DNA of 64,000 bases. Origin: G965214625 sp965214625. GTDB taxonomy: Bacteria > Pseudomonadota > Gammaproteobacteria > Arenicellales > Poriferihabitantaceae. The notes under the pieces are model-generated. The model ran no database searches. It saw nothing but the letters and a program-made list of their open reading frames with translations, and was not told the DNA's origin. Shown in pieces: positions 1 through 9,264 of this stretch. The stretch lies in contig OZ243962.1 of assembly GCA_965214625.1 (NCBI GenBank), forward strand, positions 1,984,001 to 2,048,000, given 5' to 3'. A program made the translations under genes and the position numbers. Position 1 is the stretch's first letter; the number at the start of each line of letters is the position of its first letter.

Positions 1-1
1 G

Positions 2-103
2 GTCGTGACCCGAACCATGCCCCCCGGCAATCTGACCGCGATCACAGAAGAAGAACGTCAACGGATCTCGATGTGGTATGGCGGTCGAGTCGAAAAACAC
101 TGA
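2..103 (+). CDS. puuD: C-terminal end of probable membrane urate hydroxylase (PuuD-type), truncated by window edge
   Basis: Only the last 33 codons are present; the 5' part lies outside the window. The visible peptide carries TMPPGN followed by a short acidic helix (ITEEER) and ends near WYGG, which resembles the C-terminal cytochrome c-like tail of PuuD urate oxidases (family knowledge from memory). The reading frame runs open from base 2 to the TGA at 101-103. The genes immediately downstream are puuE, allantoicase and ureidoglycolate lyase, so a urate-oxidising first enzyme is the expected neighbour. The identification is mainly contextual because so little protein is visible. Confidence 0.6.
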   Translation, partial: VVTRTMPPGNLTAITEEERQRISMWYGGRVEKH

Positions 104-107
104 ACAG

Positions 108-1007
108 ATGACTTATCCGAGAGACATGGCGGGCTACGGGGAACAAGGCCCGCATCCGAAGTGGCCGAACCGGGCCCGTGTGGCGGTCCAGTTCGTCATC
201 AACTATGAAGAAGGGGCAGAAAACAATATCCTGCATGGCGATGCGGCATCCGAGGCGTTCTTGTCCGAAATAATCGGCGCACAGCCCTATCCAGGCATGC
301 GCCATCCCAATATGGAATCCATCTATGAATTCGGTTCGCGTGCTGGATTTTGGCGTTTGTATCGCCTGTTCACTGAACGCGATATTCCGGTTACCGTATT
401 CGGTGTCGCCATGGCGATGCAGAGAAACCGACAGGCAGTGGATGCCATGCTTCGGGCTGACTGGGAGGTTGCCAGTCACGGCTACCGCTGGATAGACTAT
501 CAACATATGAACGTCCAGCAGGAAATCGAGCATCTTCACCAGGCCATTGATATTCATACCCGGTTGACGGGTAGCCCTCCTGAAGGACTGTATCTTGGCA
601 GAACGAGTCCCAATACCCATCGGATTACCGCAGAACACGGTGGATTCGTGTACAGTGCCGACAGTTATGCTGATGAACTGCCCTACTGGATTACCCGGTA
701 CAAAAAGCCGCTGTTGATGGTTCCTTATACGCTGGATGTCAATGACATGCGGTTTGCCACTGCACAGGGCTTCAATACAGGGGACCAATTCCATGCTTAT
801 TTGAAAGATACGTTTGATACACTCTATCTCGAAGGCGAACGGTCCCCCAAATTGATGTCGGTCGGGTTGCACTGTCGGCTGGTGGGACGGCCGGGACGGG
901 CGCGGGCATTGGCACGTTTTTTGGACTATATTCTGTCCAAACAGTCGGTCTGGCTTGCACGCAGGATTGATATTGCGAAACACTGGATGACCTATTTTCC
1001 GCTATGA
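108..1007 (+). CDS. puuE: Allantoinase, polysaccharide-deacetylase type (PuuE)
   Basis: A 299-residue protein that would hydrolyse allantoin to allantoate in the cytoplasm, as PuuE does in Pseudomonas. Family hallmarks seen: the start [16 protein letters not shown] near residue 40, [12 protein letters not shown] near residue 85, [10 protein letters not shown] near 125, GRTSPNT near 170 and GLHCRL near 255. Length matches the family (about 300). I chose the ATG at 108 because PuuE proteins normally begin just before YPRD; an in-frame ATG at 78 would add ten residues and overlap the upstream gene. The stop overlaps the allantoicase start by ATGA, indicating translational coupling in a ureide operon. 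It is unrelated in fold to the metal-dependent AllB allantoinase. Confidence 0.93.
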   Translation: MTYPRDMAGYGEQGPHPKWPNRARVAVQFVINYEEGAENNILHGDAASEAFLSEIIGAQPYPGMRHPNMESIYEFGSRAGFWRLYRLFTERDIPVTVFGVAMAMQRNRQAVDAMLRADWEVASHGYRWIDYQHMNVQQEIEHLHQAIDIHTRLTGSPPEGLYLGRTSPNTHRITAEHGGFVYSADSYADELPYWITRYKKPLLMVPYTLDVNDMRFATAQGFNTGDQFHAYLKDTFDTLYLEGERSPKLMSVGLHCRLVGRPGRARALARFLDYILSKQSVWLARRIDIAKHWMTYFPL

Positions 1008-1984
1008 ATGATTTTTCTACCCGCTGGGTCAATTTGACGTCTGCCAGATTGGGCGCCATTGCGCTGGCCTGCAGTGATGAATTCTTTGCCCCGATGTACC
1101 GCATGCTGAAGGACGAACCGCCGGTCTTTATTGACGGAAAGTACGACGATCACGGGAAGTGGATGGATGGCTGGGAGTCCCGGCGCAAACGCGGCGAGGG
1201 CCATGACTGGTGTATTGTCAAGATGGCACGTCCCGGTGTGGTACACGCCGTTGAGATTGACACGACACATTTCACCGGCAATTACCCCCCTGCGGCCTCT
1301 TTGGAGGCGTGTCATTACGAGGGGCAGCAGCCAGATAATGCCGTGAAATGGCAGCAATTGATTCCCCGGACACCGTTACAGGGGAACAGCGTCTATCAAC
1401 AGGTGGTTCACAATCACCATGTCTATACGCATCTGCGTTTGCACATGTACCCGGATGGAGGTATCGCCCGATTACGCGTTTATGGCACACCGTTCGTCGA
1501 TTGGACGCGTGTGGTAAAAGGCCAGTCGGTGGATATCGCGGCGGCCCGTAACGGCGGTGTGGCATTGGCCTGCAACAACGAACATTTCGGCAAGATGAAC
1601 AATCTGCTTCTGCCTGGCCGGGGCAGTAATATGGGCGATGGATGGGAAACCCGTCGACGCAGGGAACCCGGCAACGACTGGGTGGTGATTGCGTTGGCGC
1701 GCGCCGGGCAGATTACAGGTATCGAGATAGATACCGCGCATTTTAAGGGCAACTATCCGGACCGGTGCAGCATTCAGGGGGCCATTTCGCCGAATATCAA
1801 TCCGGAGACGCTGGAAAAGGACAGCGAATCGTGGCCTGAACTGCTGCCTCAGGTGAATCTTCACCCAGACCGCGAACATCGCTTTGCTGATGAGTTGACG
1901 GACCTCGGCAAAGTGACCCATGTGAGGTTGAACATTTATCCCGATGGCGGTATCAGTCGACTTCGGATTTTTGCGAAACCGTAG
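1004..1984 (+). CDS. alc: Allantoicase
   Basis: A 326-residue allantoicase, hydrolysing allantoate to ureidoglycolate and urea. The protein shows the internal duplication typical of the family: two copies of a roughly 150-residue unit, each containing a GWE(S/T)RR motif (about residues 63 and 210), a DW-x-IV/VI strand, an EIDT-x-HF-x-GNYP motif (about residues 85 and 245) and a LR/LN-x-YPDGGI(A/S)RLR closing motif (about 150 and 310). It overlaps puuE by four bases (ATGA) and is followed directly by ureidoglycolate lyase, so the three enzymes are co-translated. Nothing looks truncated or unusual. Confidence 0.95.
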   Translation: MNDFSTRWVNLTSARLGAIALACSDEFFAPMYRMLKDEPPVFIDGKYDDHGKWMDGWESRRKRGEGHDWCIVKMARPGVVHAVEIDTTHFTGNYPPAASLEACHYEGQQPDNAVKWQQLIPRTPLQGNSVYQQVVHNHHVYTHLRLHMYPDGGIARLRVYGTPFVDWTRVVKGQSVDIAAARNGGVALACNNEHFGKMNNLLLPGRGSNMGDGWETRRRREPGNDWVVIALARAGQITGIEIDTAHFKGNYPDRCSIQGAISPNINPETLEKDSESWPELLPQVNLHPDREHRFADELTDLGKVTHVRLNIYPDGGISRLRIFAKP

Positions 1985-1993
1985 ATGAAGCGC

Positions 1994-2000
1994 GAAGGGA
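1994..2000 (+). promoter_or_regulatory. Shine-Dalgarno site deciding the allA start
   Basis: GAAGGGA lies five bases before the ATG at 2006. The alternative ATG at 1985 has no such site, being immediately after the preceding stop codon. Confidence 0.6.
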
Positions 2001-2005
2001 AAGTG

Positions 2006-2548
2006 ATGTTGCGGGCAGAACCGTTAACCGGTGATGCATTCCGTCCTTTCGGTGAGGTGATCGCTCTGGAGACGGCGCGACAGTGCCTGATCAATCAAGG
2101 ACAGACCATTCGTTTCCATGATCTGTGCACCATTGATGTCGCGGACCAGTCGGGACGGCCGATCATGAGTGTGTTTCGGTCATCGCCCGTTACCCTGCCA
2201 CACAAGGTGACCGTCATGGAACGTCACCCGCTGGGCAGCCAGGCCTTTTTCCCCCTCGACGATGATCCGTTTCTGGTGCTGGTGGGGCTGCCCGAAGAGA
2301 GATTGCGTGCGGAACATTTGCGCTTGTTTGTCACGAATGGCCGGCAGGGCATCAACTTATTCAAGAATACCTGGCATCACTTTCAATTGAGCATGACGAA
2401 GCAGCGCGACCTGCTTGTGATCGACCGGGGGGGTCCGGGCAACAACCTGCAGGAAATCATGCTGGATGAAGACGTGTGGATTGTGGGTGTGCCGACAACT
2501 GGTGTCGAAGCACGGTGCAGTACAATGCGAAAGGCAACGGTGTCCTGA
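2006..2548 (+). CDS. allA: Ureidoglycolate lyase
   Basis: A 180-residue cupin-fold enzyme that splits ureidoglycolate into glyoxylate and urea, the last step of the allantoate branch. Family features seen: N-terminal EPLT-x-(D/E)AF-x-PFGEVI, the GxQAFFPLD-like segment (SQAFFPLDDDPF near residue 80), GINLFKNTWHHF near residue 117 and DRGGPGNN-QE near 145. An in-frame ATG exists at 1985, directly behind the allantoicase stop. I prefer 2006 because GAAGGGA at 1994-2000 sits five bases upstream and the protein then starts like other AllA proteins. Confidence 0.93.
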   Translation: MLRAEPLTGDAFRPFGEVIALETARQCLINQGQTIRFHDLCTIDVADQSGRPIMSVFRSSPVTLPHKVTVMERHPLGSQAFFPLDDDPFLVLVGLPEERLRAEHLRLFVTNGRQGINLFKNTWHHFQLSMTKQRDLLVIDRGGPGNNLQEIMLDEDVWIVGVPTTGVEARCSTMRKATVS

Positions 2549-2608
2549 GGCCATTTCCGTGTTTCCGGTTTTGGATACAGCCTGAATTCATTCTCCGTTT
2601 AGTTCCGC

Positions 2609-2614
2609 TATAAT
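2609..2614 (+). promoter_or_regulatory. Probable -10 element upstream of the methyltransferase gene
   Basis: A perfect TATAAT lies 29 bases before the ATG at 2643. The best -35 candidate is the weak TTCATT at 2587-2592 with a 16-base spacer. The position fits a start of transcription for the gene at 2643 and perhaps for the ABC importer behind it. Confidence 0.45.
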
Positions 2615-2642
2615 AAGGTCAGATAAAGAGAACCGAGACATC

Positions 2643-3476
2643 ATGCCGGATCAGGTTGCACAGATAAAATCAATGAAGCTTTATACACACATAGAGCGTG
2701 TATACAATGAACTTGATCTGCTGGGCAAGGATGCGGATTCACCGTTGAATACAACGGAACTCAGTGCCTTTGATCAACTGCATTATCACGGGACGAGGGC
2801 GGTGGATTACGCCATCGACCTGATCGATATCCGACCCGGGATGCAGGTGCTCGAGATCGGGTCCGGATTTGGCGGACCGGCCCGCCATATTGCCGGACGG
2901 ACGCAGGCATGCGTGACGGCACTTGAATTGCAGCCAGACCAGCATGAGCTGGCTGCCGACCTGACCGGCCGTTGTGGATTGGGCAAGGTCGTCAATCATC
3001 TTTGCGGAGACTTTCTGACTTGCCAGTGGAATGGACAACAGTTCGATGTGATCGTCAGCTGGTTGGCGTTGTTCCATATCCCTGACCGGCAAAAGCTGCT
3101 CGATATTGCTGGTCGCATTCTCAAACCGGAGGGGTTGTTTTTTGCCGAAGACATGTATTGTCGCAATGACATGACGACACGGGAACGCGAAGAACTGTCA
3201 ACCGGCATGTATGCGGCCTATCTGCCGGACCTTGCGACCTATCAGGCGGACTTTCATCGCGCAGGCTTTGAATTTCTTGCCTGCGATGACATGTCCGATG
3301 ACTGGACTGATTTTACCGGGGACCGACTGCGGGATTATCGCAATGCCCGGGAACGACATGTCAATCTTCACGGAGAATCCACATTCAATGCACTGGAGGA
3401 GTTTTATGCGCTCGTGAACCGGCACTTTCGCTCGGGCAAACTGGGCGGGTTGCGCTTTTTGGCGCGCAGGCGCTAG
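2643..3476 (+). CDS. Class I SAM-dependent methyltransferase
   Basis: A 277-residue soluble methyltransferase. SAM-binding motif I is VLEIGSGFGG at about residues 69-78; an acidic strand end (TALELQPDQ) follows near 93, and the FDVIVSW-ALFHI segment near 138 corresponds to motif IV. The overall layout resembles the sarcosine/dimethylglycine and phosphoethanolamine N-methyltransferase group and cyclopropane-synthase-like proteins; this similarity is from memory and the substrate cannot be read from sequence. It has a TATAAT upstream and ends 73 bases before the Liv-type binding protein. An N-methylated substrate would fit the surroundings, but that is inference. Confidence 0.8.
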   Translation: MPDQVAQIKSMKLYTHIERVYNELDLLGKDADSPLNTTELSAFDQLHYHGTRAVDYAIDLIDIRPGMQVLEIGSGFGGPARHIAGRTQACVTALELQPDQHELAADLTGRCGLGKVVNHLCGDFLTCQWNGQQFDVIVSWLALFHIPDRQKLLDIAGRILKPEGLFFAEDMYCRNDMTTREREELSTGMYAAYLPDLATYQADFHRAGFEFLACDDMSDDWTDFTGDRLRDYRNARERHVNLHGESTFNALEEFYALVNRHFRSGKLGGLRFLARRR

Positions 3477-3549
3477 TGGGGTATCGAGCAAGACAGACTG
3501 ATTGGATTTTTGAAATGTAACCGACTGACAACAAGACAGGAAAATGATA

Positions 3550-4845
3550 ATGAGTAACCACGAAAGAAAATCGAAAGTTGATCCACATCGCCGTTGTGCC
3601 CTGAAAACGCTGGGCGTTGCCGCGGGTGCCGCGACCTTTTCACGATCATTGTTGCCTTACGCCTACGCGGCCAGTGAACCGATCAAGATCGGTGCACAGT
3701 TTCACCGCACCGGGATCGGTGCCTCGTATGGACGATGGTATGAACGAACGGCAACGGCGGCAGTCAACGTGATCAATGAAGAGGGCGGAATCAACGGTCG
3801 ACCGGTCGAGTTGATCGTCGAGGATGATGGCACCGATCCGAAGCGCGGTGCGGAAGTGGTTGAGAAATTTGCCACCCAGCACAAGGTAGATGTGGCGTAT
3901 GGCACGTTGTTCTCGCACGTTGTGATCGGTTCGTCTCCACGGGCGGGAGAGTTGAAATTGCCCTATGTGGTGGTTTCCGAAGGGCACCATGTTGCCTCCG
4001 GCAACTTGAATCGTTACGTTTTCCAGCCCGGTATTACGGATGTCAAATCCCAGGTCATTTCCATGGCACCCTGGGTGGCGCAGAACATCGGCAAGAAAGT
4101 CACCATGATTTTCCCGGATTTTGCTTTCGGGCATGATCATCGCGACTATTTCTCCCAGGCCATTGCGGCGCAGGGGGGCGAGGTGCTGGAATTGATTGCC
4201 ATCCCGCCGACCGAAACCGCCTTTACGCGGTATTTCCCCCGCATTCCCAAACAGACCGAGGTGCTTTATCATGTCATGGTCGGCCCCGGCGTGCTGACAT
4301 TCGTGAAGGAAATGGGGCAGCACTTTGGCAATAATCGACCGGAGATCTTCGGGTTCATCGACTCGCTCGAAGCCGTTGATCTTGCCACACCCCAACTCGA
4401 GTTCCTGGAAGGGTCTTATTTTTGGGAGGGCAATCCCCGTTACGCACAAAGCGGACAAAGTGATTACGACAAATTCTATCGTGCAGCGGTGGGTGTGGAT
4501 GACAACGGCGCCAGTTTGAATGATCCGAAAGATGTCTCCACCTATGCGCACATGTTTGGTTGTTGGGAATCATTGTTCATTATCAAGCAGGCGATGGAGT
4601 TGAGTGGATACAACGGTCCGGCGGACAGACCGAAATTCATTGAAGCGATGGAGTCACTGGATAGATTCGAGGAAAGCAGGAATCATCCGCAGGGAACCAA
4701 AGTGTTCAATCCGCAGATTCATCAATCGTTTGGTCACCAGTACATTTCCAAGGTCGAGAACAGTCGATTGTCCGTGGTATACAAAACGTCGATTGAAGAG
4801 GGGTTGTACGAAACGGAGGCGGATTACACCAAGATGGCCCTCTAG
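3550..4845 (+). CDS. Liv-type ABC transporter substrate-binding protein (Tat-type signal)
   Basis: A 431-residue periplasmic binding protein of the branched-chain amino acid (type I, LivJ/K-like) class. The N-terminus has an HRRCALK motif at residues 13-19, a hydrophobic stretch and an AYA cleavage region near residue 40, indicating Tat-dependent export. The mature part begins IKIGAQFHRTG and has the expected GINGRPVELIVEDDGTDP segment near residue 80. ATG codons exist at 3544 and 3550; AGG at 3538-3540 is better spaced for 3550. Two permeases and two ATPases follow. The sequence does not look like the urea-specific UrtA, so the ligand is unknown; proximity to the ureide operon is suggestive only. 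Confidence 0.85.
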   Translation: MSNHERKSKVDPHRRCALKTLGVAAGAATFSRSLLPYAYAASEPIKIGAQFHRTGIGASYGRWYERTATAAVNVINEEGGINGRPVELIVEDDGTDPKRGAEVVEKFATQHKVDVAYGTLFSHVVIGSSPRAGELKLPYVVVSEGHHVASGNLNRYVFQPGITDVKSQVISMAPWVAQNIGKKVTMIFPDFAFGHDHRDYFSQAIAAQGGEVLELIAIPPTETAFTRYFPRIPKQTEVLYHVMVGPGVLTFVKEMGQHFGNNRPEIFGFIDSLEAVDLATPQLEFLEGSYFWEGNPRYAQSGQSDYDKFYRAAVGVDDNGASLNDPKDVSTYAHMFGCWESLFIIKQAMELSGYNGPADRPKFIEAMESLDRFEESRNHPQGTKVFNPQIHQSFGHQYISKVENSRLSVVYKTSIEEGLYETEADYTKMAL

Positions 4846-5030
4846 TGGTTCGTGCTGGATGGGGCGATGATCAGTCAGGCCATCGCTCCGTGGTGGTCAT
4901 TACCCGTGAGTCGATGAACGTCGCCGTGCCGTGCCGTATCGAACGTGGTTGAGCGGTCACCGGCGGTTCGATCGTTGCCCGGAGACCTGATTTTCCGGAG
5001 TCAGCCCCACCGTCTTTCGGGATAGCGGCA

Positions 5031-5915
5031 TTGGAATTCGGACCATTTTTGTTTCTTGCGACGCTGGAAGGACTGGTTCAGGCGGCCGTGTTGTGCCTGA
5101 CGGCACTCGGGTTGTCTCTGGTTTTCGGGGTAATGCGGATCGTCAATGTGGCCCACGGGGAGTTTTACATGTTGGGCGCGGTCTTGGCGTGGTGGATAAC
5201 CGGATGGTTTGCCGGTCATCCGGCCCTTGGATTCTTGGCCGCAATGGTGGTTGGCCCGGCCTTGGTCGGCGGTATTGCCTATCTGTGTGAACGCCTTGTT
5301 CTTCGTCGTCTGCACTATGACCCGGAAGCCACGATCGTGGCCACGATTGGTCTTCTTTACATCATTCAACAACTTGCCTTGATGACCTACGGTCCGGATG
5401 CACGACCCGTGGATTCGCCGTTTTACTTCCGCGTGGATTTTCCCTGGTTCGGCTATTCGGGTTACAAATTGCTGGTCATTGTGGCCTCTGTCGTGCTGTT
5501 GCTCCTGACCTGGTTTGTGATTGCCCGTACCCGGTTTGGCCTGATTATGCGGGCCACCCAGTTTGATCGTGAAACGGCCCAGACGTTTGGTATTGCGGTC
5601 AACCAGGTTTATGCCGTGGTCTTTGCGATGGGTGCTGTGCTGGCGGCGGTGGCGGCTGTGTTGATTGTCCCGATTCAGCAGGCACACTATCTGATGGGGC
5701 TTGATCCGTTGTTGTTGTCATTCATTGTGGTGATTATCGGTGGGCTTGGCAGTCTTCGTGGAACACTGGTTGCGGCCCTTCTCATCGGATTGAGTGACGG
5801 GATCATATCGGTCTTTTTCTCTCCAACACTGGCCAAGATGGTGTCGACCCTGGTGGTTGCACTGGTCCTGGTGTTCAGGCCAGAGGGACTGTTTGGCAAC
5901 CGAAGTCGATTGTAA
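5031..5915 (+). CDS. Liv-type ABC transporter permease, LivH family
   Basis: A 294-residue inner-membrane permease with about eight hydrophobic segments. The family signature GLSLVFGVMRIVNVAHGEFYMLGA starts near residue 27 (only part of it is needed for recognition), and the late motif IIGGLGSLRGT occurs near residue 238. I see no ATG that would give a complete protein, so a TTG at 5031 is proposed, with GGGA nine bases upstream; the start is therefore uncertain by a few codons. The 185-base gap after the binding protein holds no clear terminator. The gene ends eight bases before the second permease. Confidence 0.9.
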   Translation: MEFGPFLFLATLEGLVQAAVLCLTALGLSLVFGVMRIVNVAHGEFYMLGAVLAWWITGWFAGHPALGFLAAMVVGPALVGGIAYLCERLVLRRLHYDPEATIVATIGLLYIIQQLALMTYGPDARPVDSPFYFRVDFPWFGYSGYKLLVIVASVVLLLLTWFVIARTRFGLIMRATQFDRETAQTFGIAVNQVYAVVFAMGAVLAAVAAVLIVPIQQAHYLMGLDPLLLSFIVVIIGGLGSLRGTLVAALLIGLSDGIISVFFSPTLAKMVSTLVVALVLVFRPEGLFGNRSRL

Positions 5916-5923
5916 CGCCAGCG

Positions 5924-6880
5924 GTGAGTGATCTGACCAAATCCTTCCTGACGCACGGCGCAGTGATTGCCGGGTTGTTCCTGATGCAGTTTGTGTTGCC
6001 GGAATATCATCATCTGGCGGTAACGAGAATCATGCTCCTGGCGATATTTGCGATGGGATTTAATCTGCTTTTTGGCTATACCGCCCTGTTGAGTCTGGGA
6101 CATGCGATGTTTTTCGCTGCCGGCATGTATGCGGCGGGACTGAGTGCCTACCATCTTGGATGGTCTGTGCCGGCGGCCTTTTTGCTGGGCATTTTCAGTG
6201 GCGCAGGCCTGGCACTGGTCATCGGCCTTGTCGCCCTGCGTACAACCGGCGTGGCGTTCATGATCGTGACCTTGATGTTTTCACAGGTGGCCTACCTGGC
6301 AACGGTCTATTTCACCACCTACACCCGGGGAGACGAGGGCCTGGTGATGCCGCAGGCGGCACGACAGTTCGCGTTTTTCGGGGTCGACTTGTTGCTGACC
6401 AGTTCCTCCACCCGGTATAACATTGCGTTGTTGCTGCTTTCCCTGACGATTATCTGCGTGCTCCTGCTGGTTCAGGGAAGATTTGGTCGCTCGCTCATTG
6501 CGATCAGGGAAAATGAATCCAGAACCCGCATGCTCGGATACAACACTTTTTTGATCAAACTGAAGGTCCTGGTGGTTTCCGGTACGCTCTCTGCCACCGC
6601 AGGCGCAGCCTATGCGTTGATGTTTGCCTATATTGGTTCCTCTTTTGCCACGATACAGTATTCCATTGATCCATTACTCTATACCTTGCTGGGGGGGGCA
6701 GGCACGGTGCTGGGGCCGATTCTGGGCACTTTCCTGATGTTTTACCTGATTGACATGGCGAGTGACTACACCACTGCATATCTGTTGGTGGCAGGTGTGG
6801 TTCTGGTGGGGCTGGTGTTGTATTTTCCAAAAGGCTTGTTGGGAACGGTGCGCGCACGGTGGGTTCGATGGCTGCCATGA
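5924..6880 (+). CDS. Liv-type ABC transporter permease, LivM family
   Basis: A 318-residue integral membrane protein with about ten hydrophobic segments, forming the second permease subunit of the importer. Family features: AMGFNLLFGYTALLSLGHAMFF near residue 45 (in part), ENESRTRMLGYN near residue 190, a typical cytoplasmic loop contacting the ATPases, and GGAGTVLGPILGTF near 262. It begins with GTG at 5924 just behind the LivH stop. Its TGA overlaps the ATG of the LivG ATPase (ATGA at 6877-6880), so the subunits are co-translated. Confidence 0.92.
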   Translation: MSDLTKSFLTHGAVIAGLFLMQFVLPEYHHLAVTRIMLLAIFAMGFNLLFGYTALLSLGHAMFFAAGMYAAGLSAYHLGWSVPAAFLLGIFSGAGLALVIGLVALRTTGVAFMIVTLMFSQVAYLATVYFTTYTRGDEGLVMPQAARQFAFFGVDLLLTSSSTRYNIALLLLSLTIICVLLLVQGRFGRSLIAIRENESRTRMLGYNTFLIKLKVLVVSGTLSATAGAAYALMFAYIGSSFATIQYSIDPLLYTLLGGAGTVLGPILGTFLMFYLIDMASDYTTAYLLVAGVVLVGLVLYFPKGLLGTVRARWVRWLP

Positions 6881-7584
6881 CACTGCTCAAGACCGGCAAC
6901 CTCTGTAAATATTTTGGCGGACTCAAAGCGGTGGACGGTGTCGATTTTGAATTGCAGGCCGGTGAAGTCCGGGCCATCATCGGACCCAATGGCGCCGGGA
7001 AAACGACCTTTGTGAGTCTGCTTTGCGGTCGGCTGGAGGTCACATCCGGACAGATCGAATTCGAAAAAACCGACATCACCCGTCTGCCGGCCTATCAACG
7101 TGTTCGTCGGGGTATCGCCTACACGTTTCAGATTACCAGTATTTATCCACAACTCGCCGTCTATGAGAATATTGCGATTGCAGCCCAAAACAGTCGCCAG
7201 GACAATCAGGCAATCGAGCACCGGGTCAGGACGATTATGGAACGGGTCGGATTATCCGGGTTTTCCCATGTCCATGCGGGGTTGTTGGCCTACGGTCATC
7301 AACGGGTGCTGGAGGTGGCGATGGGATTGGCGCTGTCCCCCAAGCTGTTGATTCTCGATGAACCGACCCAGGGATTGTCCGATGGTGAAATTGCCGAATT
7401 TTGTCGCCTTGTGGAGGAAATCAGTCGCTATACCACGATACTGATTATCGAGCACAATATGCAGGTTGTGATGTCCCTGGCGCAGCGCATCACTGTCTTT
7501 GATCAGGGACAGGTGTTGGCGGAAGGCACGCCGCAGGAAATCAAGCATAACCCGTCGGTTCAATCTGCGTATCTTGGAACATGA
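6877..7584 (+). CDS. Liv-type ABC transporter ATP-binding protein, LivG family
   Basis: A 235-residue ATPase that powers the importer. Walker A is GPNGAGKTT at about residues 36-44. The signature loop is the LivG-type variant (AYGHQR) rather than LSGGQ, followed by Walker B LLILDEPTQGLS and a switch histidine in IIEHNM. I place the start at the ATG at 6877, overlapping the LivM stop; a GTG at 6859 and an ATG at 6868 are in frame but would add only a few residues. Its stop overlaps the start of the LivF ATPase. Confidence 0.94.
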   Translation: MTLLKTGNLCKYFGGLKAVDGVDFELQAGEVRAIIGPNGAGKTTFVSLLCGRLEVTSGQIEFEKTDITRLPAYQRVRRGIAYTFQITSIYPQLAVYENIAIAAQNSRQDNQAIEHRVRTIMERVGLSGFSHVHAGLLAYGHQRVLEVAMGLALSPKLLILDEPTQGLSDGEIAEFCRLVEEISRYTTILIIEHNMQVVMSLAQRITVFDQGQVLAEGTPQEIKHNPSVQSAYLGT

Positions 7585-8276
7585 CCCTGAATCTGGAAAA
7601 TGTGAACAGCTTTTATGGCAGTGTCCAGATCTTGCGAAATCTGACATTGTCTGTCGACGAGGGAGCAGTACTGTGTCTGCTTGGGCGCAACGGGGCGGGC
7701 AAAACCACCATTTTGAAATCCATCATGGGTCTGGTGGATCATACCGGTCAAATTACGCTATCCGGCAAATCGCTCAGTGATTTGGCGGCACATCAAATAC
7801 CGAGACTGGGAATCGGTTATGTTCCCCAGGGACGACGGCTGTTTGCCGAGTTGACGGTGGCGGAAAATCTCCAAATCGGGCTGATGGCCAAGCAGACGGG
7901 TGCACAGGGTTTGGACGCGGTCTTCGGACTGTTTCCGGTTCTCAAGGCGCGATTGAAGCAACCGTCCGGGACACTCAGCGGCGGAGAGCAGCAGATGCTC
8001 GCGATGGCGCGAGCACTCTGTCTGCAGCCCAAGATATTGCTTCTGGATGAACCGACGGAGGGCCTGATGCCCTCGATGGTTGCCCGTGTCCGGGAAGTCA
8101 TTTTGACACTGCGCAGACAAGGTGTGGGCATCTTGCTGGTCGAACAGCGTGTGGACGCGGTACTGCCCGTCGCGGACAAGGTGGCATTTGTTGAAAACGG
8201 CAGTATCACGACGGTCATACGGCCCGATCAGAAGGCTGAAATTCCTGCCTTGTTGCAACGATATGTCAGTCTCTGA
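7581..8276 (+). CDS. Liv-type ABC transporter ATP-binding protein, LivF family
   Basis: A 231-residue ATPase, partner of the preceding LivG. Walker A is GRNGAGKTT at residues 35-43; the Q-loop region YVPQGRRLF is typical of LivF; the signature LSGGEQQ and Walker B ILLLDEPTEGL follow, with the switch region LLVEQRVD. It starts in an ATGA overlap with livG and is the last gene of the importer. The next gene is convergent, 112 bases away, and I see no strong hairpin between them. Confidence 0.94.
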   Translation: MTLNLENVNSFYGSVQILRNLTLSVDEGAVLCLLGRNGAGKTTILKSIMGLVDHTGQITLSGKSLSDLAAHQIPRLGIGYVPQGRRLFAELTVAENLQIGLMAKQTGAQGLDAVFGLFPVLKARLKQPSGTLSGGEQQMLAMARALCLQPKILLLDEPTEGLMPSMVARVREVILTLRRQGVGILLVEQRVDAVLPVADKVAFVENGSITTVIRPDQKAEIPALLQRYVSL

Positions 8277-8388
8277 CGGGCTGCACCAAAGCAGGCGGTC
8301 CAAGCTGATCAGTATGGCTTTTATCAATCCGACCGGGACACGACAATCCGGCCTGAGGTTGCGTTCTCGTCCGGACAATGCCAGTCTG

Positions 8389-9138
8389 TCAGCCCGGGAA
8401 CTCGCTGAACAACAGCGCTGTCCCGAGCAGTACCATCACCAGCGCAACCCCTTTTTTGAGATAGTCGGCAGGGACAACATGGGCCAGCCTGGCTCCGACG
8501 AGAGACCCGGCGGCCAGCAGCAACACCAATCCGGCACTCAATGCAAAATCAATCTGCCCATACAGGGCGTTGCCCGCCGTCGCCAGTAATGCAATGGGTA
8601 TCTGGATGACCTGGGACAAGCCGATTGCCGTCAAGATGGGTATCCGGAACCACAGCAGGACCGGCACCAGGAGCAGCGGTCCGCCGGTGCCGGTCAGGGC
8701 CGAGCCGGTTCCTGTGAGCAATCCGATGAGCAACAAGCCGCTTGTCATGAGCGGGGCGTTACGTCCGGTTTGGTATCGCCGACCGGAAGCGGTCAACGTA
8801 TGCAGTCCAGACAATAAAATCAGCAGGGCAATGCCGGTTCCAAGTACGAAATCCGGGATGTAAGGCAACAGGGCGGCACCGAGAAACGCACCGGGAAGCG
8901 CACCGAGACAGACCCTGGTTCCCCTGTCCCAATCGATCGTGCCGTGTCGTGCATAGATCACCGTGCCGACCGTGCCGGTAACAAGGTAACTCAAGCTGCA
9001 GGCAGGGATGGCAACATGCATCGCGACATCGCCGAGATGGCGCAGAGCCGGCACGAGCAAAACGCCACCAATGCCAAGACAGCCGATCAGTAGGCCGATT
9101 ACGATGATGACGGCTGACAGGGCGAACGGAAACAACAT
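8389..9138 (-). CDS. TauE/SafE-family membrane transporter
   Basis: A 249-residue protein with about eight hydrophobic segments and the glycine-rich start expected for TauE/SafE sulfite or sulfonate exporters: VIGLLIGCLGIGGVLLVPAL near residue 15. A related second repeat begins near residue 140 (TGTGSALTGTGGPLLLVP), reflecting the family's internal duplication. Members export sulfite, sulfoacetate or similar organosulfur anions, but the substrate here cannot be deduced. It stands alone, convergent with the Liv importer and 126 bases from the next minus-strand gene. Confidence 0.88.
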   Translation of the reverse strand: MLFPFALSAVIIVIGLLIGCLGIGGVLLVPALRHLGDVAMHVAIPACSLSYLVTGTVGTVIYARHGTIDWDRGTRVCLGALPGAFLGAALLPYIPDFVLGTGIALLILLSGLHTLTASGRRYQTGRNAPLMTSGLLLIGLLTGTGSALTGTGGPLLLVPVLLWFRIPILTAIGLSQVIQIPIALLATAGNALYGQIDFALSAGLVLLLAAGSLVGARLAHVVPADYLKKGVALVMVLLGTALLFSEFPG

Positions 9139-9264
9139 GTCGGCTGATCGGGTTGATTGATGAAACGGCGATCGAAAAGCGCCCTTGAACCGGGGATGTC
9201 CGCCGCCCTATTGATCGACAGCGCCGATTCCGAGGTTATATTGGGGGCAAGAAGGAGGCCGGAA

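Noticed and set aside
42..983. Long open frame antisense to puuE (313 codons)
   Set aside because: It lies opposite a clearly identified allantoinase, has no family character and no ribosome site; it is a shadow of the coding strand.
3550..8276. Assignment of the Liv-type importer as a urea transporter (UrtABCDE)
   Set aside because: The binding protein lacks the UrtA sequence pattern that I recall, and no urease gene is adjacent; nearness to the ureide operon is not enough.
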